33,315 nucleotides of DNA, from the NCBI GenBank assembly GCA_919902995.1, contig CAKKSD010000023.1, positions 1-33,315 on the forward strand. The letters are read 5' to 3'. The stretch is from Thermodesulfovibrionia bacterium. Lineage in GTDB: Bacteria; Nitrospirota; Thermodesulfovibrionia; JACRGW01. The translations under genes and the position numbers were made by a program. The first letter of the stretch is position 1. The number at the start of each line of letters is the position of its first letter. The notes beneath the pieces were generated by a model. That model was not told where the DNA came from. It made no database searches and saw nothing but the letters and a program-made list of their open reading frames with translations. Shown piece after piece: positions 27,661 through 33,315 of this stretch.

Positions 27661-28869
27661 CTACGCCCCGAATTTTTTGAGTCTCAGGGAATGGGCGAGT
27701 GCCAGTGGCATAAGATTAACAGTCGGGAATATGCTGAGTTCACCCTTAGTGCATTCCCGCTCGGTGAAAGCAGAACAGATACCACCGAGGACATAGGGTG
27801 ATTTTATAAGTACAGGTACAGGATGCCAGCTATGGCTTTTCAATATAGAAGGAGTTGAATGGTCTCCTGTAATAATCAGTACATCAGGTTTTAAATTAAG
27901 TATCTCCGGAAGGAAATTATCAAACCTCTCTATCTCTCTAACCTTCCCATCAAAATTACCGTCCTCACCGTAGGAGTCAATCTTTTTAACATGAAGGAAA
28001 AAGAAGTCATATTCATTGTATCTCTTTTTTAAAAACCCTATCTCGTCCTCCATGTTTCCTTCGATGGCAGGCGTATCCATCCCCACAAGCCTTGCAAGCC
28101 CTCTGTACATAGGATATGTCGCAATAGCAAGCGCCTTTAATCCAAAGGCATCATAGAAGGCAGGCATATGGGGTATACGCGAGAAACCTCTCATCAGGAT
28201 ATAGTTAGCCTTCTCTTCCTTTTTGAGTATCCCCTTAGAAAGATCTATCAATTTCTCTGCTATCTTAGATACTTTACCGGAATTTTTAGATAGAGGTCTT
28301 GGTGAAAGTGGTTTCGATCCCTCTTTCTGTGGGTCTGTATCAGTTACCATTGTCGAGTCAGGACTGAGAGACTTTGTGAATCTGAAAAGTACCACAAACC
28401 TGTGCTCCATACCAGAAGAAAACATTATCTCTACCCCGTCAATCTTATTAATTTCCTTCTGTAATCTCTCTGTGAGACCCCTATTCTTCTCTGTTGGAAC
28501 CCTTCCAGCCCTCCTATCTATAATCACCCCATCTTTGATCGTAGCATAATTGCATCTAACGGCTACATCGGTCTTTCTTACATCAAGGCCAAGGCCGAGG
28601 GCCTCTAAGACACCCCTTCCGATCTGATATTCCACCGGGTCATATCCAAAAAGACCGAGATGTCCTGGTCCACTTCCAGGTGTAATTCCATAAGAGATAG
28701 GAGTATGAAGGCCGCAGGCAAATTCCCTGGCAAGGGCATCAAGGTTCGGGATATTAGCTGATTCAAGCTCTGTCTTGTTTTCTACAGGCAGTCCACCGAT
28801 TCCATCGAGCACTATAAGAAGTATCTTTGTGTCGTTCTTCTGGATTAAAGGTTTAATCAGTTTTAACAT
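27661..28869 (-). CDS. apgM: 2,3-bisphosphoglycerate-independent phosphoglycerate mutase, archaeal type (ApgM)
   Basis: A 402-aa alkaline-phosphatase superfamily mutase interconverting 3- and 2-phosphoglycerate. It carries the metal-binding start ILLIVLDGIGGLP, then NIPNLDALA, YGITPGSGPGHLGLFGYDP with the catalytic Ser/Thr region, and the late metal site LIITGDHSTPSILKSHSWHPVP. The DTDPQKEG region (about residues 185-205) is typical of this type. With gap and pgk in the same window it supplies a third lower-glycolysis step. It lies in the minus-strand run between the TPR gene and comF. The frame starts with ATG 28869. Confidence 0.93.
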   Translation of the reverse strand: MLKLIKPLIQKNDTKILLIVLDGIGGLPVENKTELESANIPNLDALAREFACGLHTPISYGITPGSGPGHLGLFGYDPVEYQIGRGVLEALGLGLDVRKTDVAVRCNYATIKDGVIIDRRAGRVPTEKNRGLTERLQKEINKIDGVEIMFSSGMEHRFVVLFRFTKSLSPDSTMVTDTDPQKEGSKPLSPRPLSKNSGKVSKIAEKLIDLSKGILKKEEKANYILMRGFSRIPHMPAFYDAFGLKALAIATYPMYRGLARLVGMDTPAIEGNMEDEIGFLKKRYNEYDFFFLHVKKIDSYGEDGNFDGKVREIERFDNFLPEILNLKPDVLIITGDHSTPSILKSHSWHPVPVLIKSPYVLGGICSAFTERECTKGELSIFPTVNLMPLALAHSLRLKKFGA

Positions 28870-28875
28870 ATGAAG

Positions 28876-28902
28876 GTCATGCCGAATTTATTTCAGCGTC
28901 TC
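28876..28902. repeat. Dispersed repeat fragment
   Basis: GTCATGCCGAATTTATTTC followed by AGCGTCTC resembles the widespread intergenic repeat GTCATGCTGAA...TTTCAGCATCTC. It sits between the TPR gene and apgM, just before the apgM start. Confidence 0.4.
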
Positions 28903-28975
28903 TCGTAAACTTTTCATCTAAGACCCTCTCTACAACCCGTAGAGAAACGAATTTAGGGTGACAGTTTAAGAGTTT

Positions 28976-30295
28976 TCAGCAGGGTTTCTCGAGATAGACG
29001 GCAAAGGTGTTCCACTTACCACATTGGGGACATCGGCCTGACCAGTCCGTTGACAGATATTCACATTTACTGCATCTGTATGGGATCACAACCTTTTTTC
29101 TGAATTTCAAGGCCTTTTTAAACTCCTGTGATGCCTTATCAGGAAACCCCCTCCTCAGGTATATGTTACCGATGAGTTTATGGAGGTCAGGGAGGTCCTC
29201 TGCACCGCTATCCATTGAAGTAAGGATATCATAGGCATCATCTACCATCTCGAGCCTGTAGTAAAGCTTCCCAAGGAAAAAGTTAAGGATGAGGTCGTTT
29301 GGCCTTGAAGAGAGTGCCCTCTGGTATATCTCGATAATCTTATTTGGTTCTCCGAGGGAAAGGAATAGATCCTCGAGCCTTAGCAGAAAGGTAACAGATG
29401 AAGTCGTATAATAGGCCCTCTCCCAGAGTTCTGATGCCCCGGTGACATCGCCCTCACTTAAATAAACCTCTCCGAGGCCGAGATAGGCAGGTATAAAATC
29501 CTTATCGAGTTTCAGAACCCCTTTAAAAACCCTTTTGGCCTTATCCAGGTTACCATCCTCAAGGAGACTTCTACCGAGTTCATATCTCATCCCGATGAAT
29601 CTCTGTTGCTCGACTTTCCTGTCCTCAGATGAAAATATACCTTTCAGTATCTTGATCTGAACCATATTGGCATCTTCCCACCTTCCCTGCCTCTGGTATA
29701 TATCCCTCATTTTATAAAGTGCCGTAAGATTGGTTCCATCAATATCAAGGATGTGCTTTAACATGTGGAGTGCATCTTCCAATCTCCTTGCCTCCTCGTA
29801 ATCTGCCTCAAGGGCGAATAATATCTCTATATTTGATGGGCTCAGGTCCATTGCCTTCTGGTGGAGCCGGATAGCCTCATTGATATTTTTCTCCTTGTGG
29901 AAAAGGTTTCCGAGCCTGAGGAGGGAATCTATGTGATTTGAGTCCTGCTGGAGGATCTTATCAAAATAGCCAATTGCCTCAGTATTTCTTCTTGCAAGGA
30001 GGGCATTTGCACCCTTAGAATACATCTCCTGAATTTTCAATTCCTTCTTGTGTATCTTCGTGGCCTTCCAGTTTAAGAAATACCTTCTTGTATCTTTTAT
30101 CGCCACGATAAGGATTACGAGAAGGGCACCAGATGCCCAGGAAAGCAGGATAAGACCGATCTTGGATATTTCGTAGATTTTCCAGGCGAGATTTATTGTT
30201 ATAACATCCCTATTTATATTGGCCAGATAACCAATACCAAGGATGGAAAGAATCATAAAAAAGATTATACCAAAGAATAATATACGCCTAAACAT
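28976..30295 (-). CDS. LapA-LapB-like fusion: membrane TPR protein with C-terminal rubredoxin domain
   Basis: A 439-aa membrane protein. Two N-terminal transmembrane helices (about residues 4-25 and 43-67) with the NRDVITINLAWKIYE and LSWASGALLVILIVAIKDTRR pattern look like LapA (DUF1049). About eight TPR repeats fill residues 80-400. The C-terminus has a rubredoxin-type zinc/iron knuckle, YRCSKCEYLSTDWSGRCPQC (about 413-432), as in LapB/YciM. In E. coli LapA and LapB are adjacent genes that control LpxC and LPS synthesis; here they appear fused. It sits between rsfS and apgM in the minus-strand run, 23 nt after rsfS. Confidence 0.8.
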   Translation of the reverse strand: MFRRILFFGIIFFMILSILGIGYLANINRDVITINLAWKIYEISKIGLILLSWASGALLVILIVAIKDTRRYFLNWKATKIHKKELKIQEMYSKGANALLARRNTEAIGYFDKILQQDSNHIDSLLRLGNLFHKEKNINEAIRLHQKAMDLSPSNIEILFALEADYEEARRLEDALHMLKHILDIDGTNLTALYKMRDIYQRQGRWEDANMVQIKILKGIFSSEDRKVEQQRFIGMRYELGRSLLEDGNLDKAKRVFKGVLKLDKDFIPAYLGLGEVYLSEGDVTGASELWERAYYTTSSVTFLLRLEDLFLSLGEPNKIIEIYQRALSSRPNDLILNFFLGKLYYRLEMVDDAYDILTSMDSGAEDLPDLHKLIGNIYLRRGFPDKASQEFKKALKFRKKVVIPYRCSKCEYLSTDWSGRCPQCGKWNTFAVYLEKPC

Positions 30296-30318
30296 AATAA
30301 CGCAGCCCCTATTGGTTC

Positions 30319-30663
30319 CTAAATCTCAATCTTCTGGGCATCACCCCAGAGTTTTTCAAGCTCGTAATAATGTCTTGTATCCTCATCAAAGACATGTACA
30401 ACAAGGTCTCCATAATCCATCAGGACCCAGTGAGCATCCGGAAGTCCTTCTATATGGGAAGGGTAAACAGTCTCCTTTGATAGTTTTTCTTCAACTGCTT
30501 CGGCTACAGCCTTCACCTGTCTTGTGGTTATACCTGAGCAGATCAGAAAATAATCAGCTATCGTACTCAGTCCTTTAAGCTCCAGTACAAGGATATCTGA
30601 GGCCTTTTTTTCTCTTGCTGCAACCGCTGAAAGGACAGCCTTATCTTTTGATTCTAACGCCAA
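30319..30663 (-). CDS. rsfS: Ribosomal silencing factor RsfS
   Basis: A 114-aa RsfS/Iojap protein that binds ribosomal protein L14 and blocks subunit joining in poor conditions. Diagnostic features are SDILVLELKGLSTIADYFLICSG, SHIEGLPDAHWVLMDYGDLVVHVF and RHYYELEKLWGDA. The start is TTG 30663, just after GGAGG; no in-frame ATG is available. It follows nadD, the usual partner, but the spacer contains a long inverted repeat. Confidence 0.94.
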   Translation of the reverse strand: MALESKDKAVLSAVAAREKKASDILVLELKGLSTIADYFLICSGITTRQVKAVAEAVEEKLSKETVYPSHIEGLPDAHWVLMDYGDLVVHVFDEDTRHYYELEKLWGDAQKIEI

Positions 30664-30680
30664 ACACCTCCATTAATTAC

Positions 30681-30745
30681 AGTTTTGAGTTATGAGTTTG
30701 GAGTTTAGAGTAAGATTCATAACTCCCAACTCATAACTCAAAACT
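30681..30745. repeat. Long inverted repeat between nadD and rsfS
   Basis: The 25-nt arms 30681-30705 and 30721-30745 (AGTTTTGAGTTATGAGTT... and its complement) pair with one mismatch across a 15-nt loop. The arms are themselves built of GAGTT(A/T)TGAGTT units. Such AACTC/GAGTT-rich palindromes are found as dispersed repeats. It lies within the nadD-rsfS transcript and would form a strong hairpin close to the rsfS ribosome binding site. Confidence 0.7.
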
Positions 30746-30753
30746 CGAAACCT

Positions 30754-31407
30754 TTACTTATAAAGCCTCTGCGTAATTATATACGATTCTATAGGATCAG
30801 GCAAGAGATATTTAATACTTCTTCCTGCCTTAATGTTCTTTCGTATAAAGGTAGAAGATATATCCAGGCTTATAACCCTCTCAAAGCATATCGACCTTCC
30901 ATTCTCGGAAACCTTGCGGTAGCTCTGCCTTATACCTTGGTCTAACTCTATAAGGATAGAGTTTGTAAGGAATCTAAGATAAGGAGACTTGCTCAGAGAT
31001 TGGAATGAATAAGGTGGTCTTAAGAGGATAACTAAATTTGCAAGGCTGAAAAGCTTATCTGCCTCCCTCCATGTAGGTACCTCGAGGAAAGTATCTATCC
31101 CGAGTAAGAAGAAGAGCTCTCCCCCGTATTTTTTTAAGATCTCCTCCAGTGTCCTGACCGAATAAGATTTCCCTATTCTTTCAACCTCTATAGGGGATAC
31201 ATCGAAGAAAGAATTAGATCTAATCGCAAGTCTCGCCATTTCAAGACGGTGATGGGGTTCGATGATCTCGCTATCTTTATGTGGAGGACGGGCAGAGGGT
31301 ATGAATAAGACCTTATTTAATTTTAACCTTTCCCTTATCTCCTCTGCAGGTCTCAGATGTCCGTAATGAATGGGGTTGAAGGTCCCACCCATGATCCCGA
31401 TTTTCAT
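30754..31407 (-). CDS. nadD: Nicotinate-nucleotide adenylyltransferase (NadD)
   Basis: A 217-aa enzyme that adenylates nicotinate mononucleotide in NAD synthesis. It has the nucleotidyltransferase motif GGTFNPIHYGHLR at residues 7-19, PSARPPHK, LFFLLGIDTFLEVPTW and the C-terminal ISSTFIRKNIK motif. It is the first gene of the minus-strand run nadD-rsfS-lapAB-apgM-comF. Perfect -10 and -35 hexamers lie directly upstream, with the -10 only eight bases from the ATG, so the message may be leaderless. Confidence 0.95.
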   Translation of the reverse strand: MKIGIMGGTFNPIHYGHLRPAEEIRERLKLNKVLFIPSARPPHKDSEIIEPHHRLEMARLAIRSNSFFDVSPIEVERIGKSYSVRTLEEILKKYGGELFFLLGIDTFLEVPTWREADKLFSLANLVILLRPPYSFQSLSKSPYLRFLTNSILIELDQGIRQSYRKVSENGRSICFERVISLDISSTFIRKNIKAGRSIKYLLPDPIESYIITQRLYK

Positions 31408-31415
31408 ATAAACTG

Positions 31416-31442
31416 ATTATAACAGATAAATCTCCTTGTCAA
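31416..31442 (-). promoter_or_regulatory. Promoter abutting nadD, possibly leaderless
   Basis: On the minus strand TTGACA (31442-31437), a 15-nt spacer and TATAAT (31421-31416) are both consensus, although the spacer is two bases short. The -10 ends eight bases before the nadD ATG, so transcription would begin at or next to the start codon. A GGAG lies in the spacer, too far upstream to serve the ATG. Confidence 0.5.
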
Positions 31443-31510
31443 GTGGAATTATCGAGACTTTCCCCCAGATAAAAATTGCAAAAAAGACGAATCTTTTTGA
31501 TTTAAAGAGG

Positions 31511-31539
31511 TAGACATTTGTTTTAGCGAGTGATATAGA
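31511..31539 (+). promoter_or_regulatory. Promoter with GTGATA repeats upstream of the response regulator
   Basis: TAGACA (31511-31516), a 17-nt spacer and TATAGA (31534-31539) make a plausible sigma-70 promoter. The -10 and the following 35 nt carry several copies of AGTGATA/GATGATA, a possible binding site array for a regulator. The leader would be about 100 nt to the ATG at 31649. Confidence 0.45.
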
Positions 31540-31648
31540 TGATATAGATATAAGTGAGTGATAAGTGATATATATATTCATTATGTATAAATCTCCAAAT
31601 AGAATTGGAATAAAAATACTTTACTCGGGCTCGGGAGGTTGAGGGACT

Positions 31649-32485
31649 ATGCCTCAGGCAAAGAGAATTTTAATAATTGATGATAGTGAGGATACGAATG
31701 AGTTATTATGGGAGGTTTTTAAAGACCACTATAGGGTGTTTCTTGCATCGACCGCCTGTGAGGGGCTGAATATGCTTTCTAAGGAGATTGATCTCGTTTT
31801 TCTCGACCTCATACTGCCCGATTTAGACGGCTTTGAGGTGCTTAAAAGGATAAAGAATGACTATCCCTCCATTCCCGTTATCATAATCACAGGTTACGGA
31901 ACAGAAGAAAGATGCATTCATGCCTTAAGACTGGGTGCAAGGGATTACATCAAAAAGCCCTTTAGCCCCAAAGAGCTACTCTATAAGGCCAAGATACTTC
32001 TATGCGCTATTGGCACCGAGATACGAAAGCGACAGTGTATATCTATGTCTGTAGAGGAACCTGTTATTAATCGAGATTATCATGGTATACCAAGTATACC
32101 AAACCATATTTTAAATGGCATACTAAAGGTAACTGACTATATAAATAAAGACCTCAAAGAAACATTAGACCTTAACGATGAAACATTAAACCTTGAAACA
32201 TTAGACCTTAACGATGCTTGCAGGATGGCCGGCTTGAACAGGACCTATTTTTGCAAATACTTCAGACTCATTACCGGCCAGACATTTCAGCATTACTCCC
32301 GTAATATAAGACTCAAAAGGGCTAAAGAACTCCTCGGAAATAGGAACCTCAGAGTCGATACGGTTGCTGAACATATTGGTTACACCCAAAAGTATTTTTC
32401 TAAGGTCTTCAAAAGAAACTTTGGCATCACACCCAAGGAATCCCAAATAAACTTGTATAAGGTTAACAAGGATGCGCTGGGCTAA
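31649..32485 (+). CDS. Response regulator: receiver domain + AraC-type DNA-binding domain
   Basis: A 278-aa two-component regulator. The receiver domain (about residues 5-120) has D11, D12, the phosphoacceptor D53 in VFLDLILPD, T81 and K103 in YIKKPFSP. The AraC/XylS helix-turn-helix pair (about 188-275) includes DACRMAGLNRTYFCKYF and VDTVAEHIGYTQKYFSKVFKRNFGITPKE. The linker contains a duplicated ETLDLND...ETLDLND stretch (residues 171-189) encoded by a 21-nt exact direct repeat. No histidine kinase is adjacent. It lies just upstream of gvpA in the same direction, so control of gas vesicle expression is a reasonable guess. GAGGGA precedes the ATG. Confidence 0.9.
   Translation: MPQAKRILIIDDSEDTNELLWEVFKDHYRVFLASTACEGLNMLSKEIDLVFLDLILPDLDGFEVLKRIKNDYPSIPVIIITGYGTEERCIHALRLGARDYIKKPFSPKELLYKAKILLCAIGTEIRKRQCISMSVEEPVINRDYHGIPSIPNHILNGILKVTDYINKDLKETLDLNDETLNLETLDLNDACRMAGLNRTYFCKYFRLITGQTFQHYSRNIRLKRAKELLGNRNLRVDTVAEHIGYTQKYFSKVFKRNFGITPKESQINLYKVNKDALG
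32160..32216 (+). repeat. Tandem duplication inside response regulator gene
   Basis: The 21-nt sequence AAACATTAGACCTTAACGATG occurs at 32160-32180 and again at 32196-32216, 36 nt apart. A related 15-nt unit, AAACATTAAACCTTG, fills the space between. The 36-nt period keeps the frame, adding 12 residues to the linker before the DNA-binding domain. Confidence 0.85.
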
Positions 32486-32514
32486 AAAGTCAGTAAGAGG
32501 TTGACCGCTCCTCA

Positions 32515-32561
32515 CCCCCACCATCTCCTCCCCCTCAAGGGGGGAGGAGATGGGTGGGGGG
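32515..32561. repeat. Strong GC-rich hairpin between response regulator and gvpA
   Basis: The C-rich arm (32515-32534) and the G-rich arm (32540-32561) pair over about 19-20 bp with one bulged G, around a 5-nt loop (TCAAG). No T-run follows on the + strand (GTAAAAGC), so it is not a classical intrinsic terminator. It resembles dispersed CACCCCC...GGGGGTG palindromes seen in many genomes. In the gvpA leader it may attenuate read-through or stabilise the mRNA. Confidence 0.75.
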
Positions 32562-32598
32562 TAAAAGCGGAATCCAAAAACGAAGGAGGTGAAATAAC

Positions 32599-32805
32599 AT
32601 GGCAGTAGAAAAAGCGATTGGTTCTTCCAGTTTGGTCGAGGTTATTGACCGTATCCTGGATAAAGGCGTTGTGATTGATGCCTGGGTAAGAGTCTCTTTA
32701 GTTGGTATAGAGCTTCTTGCGATTGAAGCCAGAGTAGTGGTGGCATCAGTCGAGACTTACCTGAAGTATGCTGAAGCGATTGGCTTAACAGCCACAGCAG
32801 CCTAA
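32599..32805 (+). CDS. gvpA: Gas vesicle structural protein GvpA
   Basis: A 68-aa protein with the highly conserved GvpA sequence: [32 protein letters not shown], then [22 protein letters not shown]. GvpA forms the ribbed protein shell of gas vesicles, which give cells buoyancy. The Shine-Dalgarno AAGGAGGTG at 32583-32591 is excellent, suited to the high output a shell protein needs. Preceded by the GC-rich hairpin and followed by a coiled-coil gene; other gvp genes would lie past the window edge. Confidence 0.96.
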   Translation: MAVEKAIGSSSLVEVIDRILDKGVVIDAWVRVSLVGIELLAIEARVVVASVETYLKYAEAIGLTATAA

Positions 32806-32817
32806 GGGATAAAGTCA

Positions 32818-32910
32818 ATGACTAACAGGGGTTCTTGCCGGGTTATCCTTAGCCTGCAAAAGCAGGGAAAAGCATGGTTCGCCAAGAAATTCCTTCCAAA
32901 AGAGGAGTAA
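32818..32910 (+). CDS. Possible 30-residue ORF between gvpA and the next gene
   Basis: An ATG at 32818 opens a 30-codon frame (MTNRGSCRVILSLQKQGK...) ending at 32910, shortly before the next gene's start at 32919. It is basic and of unknown family, and its ribosome binding site is weak. It may be only a leader peptide or noise. Confidence 0.2.
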   Translation: MTNRGSCRVILSLQKQGKAWFAKKFLPKEE

Positions 32911-32918
32911 TTTTAAAG

Positions 32919-33315
32919 ATGCCAGAAGCCTTAGATTTAAAGAATGCCGCGGAAAATGTCGTTTCCTCTTATGAGACGAGGATCGAAAGTGTAGGGGCAA
33001 TTTTTGATACTACACATCAGATCCTTGATGACTTCCAAGAGATCTTTCTTGATAATAAAGAAGAGGGGCGAAAAATTAGCGCTCAGTTACGTGACATCCT
33101 CGCTCATAACGAACATTTAAGAAAAAAAGACTTTGATAGTATGACGCAAGGTGTCTTATCAGCCCAGGAAGAACGGGAAGCGGAAGTAAAGAATTTGTTG
33201 AAAGGTTATCTTAATCAACAAAGGGAAATGGCGCACACCCTAAGAGAGAATCTGGCTAAATTTAAAGATGCCCTTGCCAAAGGTGATGTCCAAAGGGTCA
33301 AAGAATTCCAGGAGA
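32919..33315 (+). CDS. Coiled-coil protein in gas vesicle cluster (partial, runs off the window)
   Basis: The first 132 residues of a longer protein: acidic and Lys/Glu-rich, almost wholly helical (SYETRIESVGAIFDTTHQIL, then EEREAEVKNLLKGYLNQQR), with no membrane segment. ATG 32919 follows GAGGAG (32902-32907) at a slightly long spacing. Its position right after gvpA in the same direction suggests a gas vesicle accessory gene. I cannot match it to GvpF, L, K, N or C from this part. The 3' end is outside the window. Confidence 0.7.
   Translation, partial: MPEALDLKNAAENVVSSYETRIESVGAIFDTTHQILDDFQEIFLDNKEEGRKISAQLRDILAHNEHLRKKDFDSMTQGVLSAQEEREAEVKNLLKGYLNQQREMAHTLRENLAKFKDALAKGDVQRVKEFQE

Noticed and set aside
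28927-28945. 7-bp hairpin TCTCTAC/GTAGAGA as terminator between the TPR gene and apgM
   Set aside because: No T-run follows in the direction of transcription and the loop is ordinary; it may be chance.
31540-31580. CRISPR-like or iteron array from GTGATA repeats
   Set aside because: The units are only 6-8 nt, irregular and AT-rich; a regulator binding region or simple repeat is a better reading.

Overview
The window looks like chromosomal DNA of a Gram-negative, probably anaerobic bacterium. A lipoprotein transporter component, a LapA/LapB-type envelope protein, a type IV pilus/type II secretion ATPase, an archaeal-type phosphoglycerate mutase, an apparent selenoprotein and a gas vesicle gene together fit a Nitrospirota- or deltaproteobacteria-like genome. 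That placement is inference from gene content; no rRNA or other taxonomic marker is present. No tRNA, rRNA or CRISPR array was seen.

Layout. (1) 1-4705 (+): two or three copies of a short repeat resembling a transposon end, then a tight operon lysA-dapF-mnmG-rsmG (last lysine steps, tRNA wobble modification, 16S rRNA methylation). (2) 4758-5979 (+): a tandem-palindrome leader, a ~50-residue protein, a Cas4/RecB-like PD-(D/E)XK nuclease and a small Cys-rich protein. (3) About 5980-11988 (+): an AT-rich defence island. It starts with a dispersed repeat and a decayed small gene, continues with two back-to-back restriction-modification pairs (beta-class methyltransferase + nuclease + small membrane protein; then a second methyltransferase + EcoRII-C-like nuclease), and ends in a frameshifted, truncated four-helix-bundle gene that abuts a chromosomal gene. 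(4) 11993-15812 (+): STAS-like/winged-helix protein, DUF1284 protein, SixA-like phosphatase, RmuC, and an O-methyltransferase-type enzyme. (5) 18756-15842 (-): gap-pgk followed by a TlpA-like thiol-disulfide protein whose first active-site Cys codon is UGA, with a hairpin 17 nt downstream. This is a likely selenoprotein that standard gene callers would truncate. (6) 18908-22646 (+): oligopeptide-type ABC transporter binding protein and two permeases, without ATPases. (7) 24456-22654 (-): PilB/GspE ATPase. (8) 24563-26869 (+): mtnA and a QueG-like double [4Fe-4S] protein fused to an SCP2-like domain. (9) 31407-26875 (-): a long run nadD-rsfS-lapAB-like fusion-apgM-comF. (10) 31649-33315 (+): an AraC-type response regulator, a GC-rich hairpin, gvpA and the start of a coiled-coil gene, apparently the beginning of a gas vesicle cluster cut by the window edge.

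Dispersed palindromic repeats punctuate the module boundaries. A related palindrome lies inside mnmG, and a 36-nt tandem duplication lies inside the response regulator gene, so small repeats seem active in this genome. The strongest single observation is the UGA-containing thioredoxin-like gene. The most system-like stretch is the double restriction-modification island with its membrane-anchored accessory protein.
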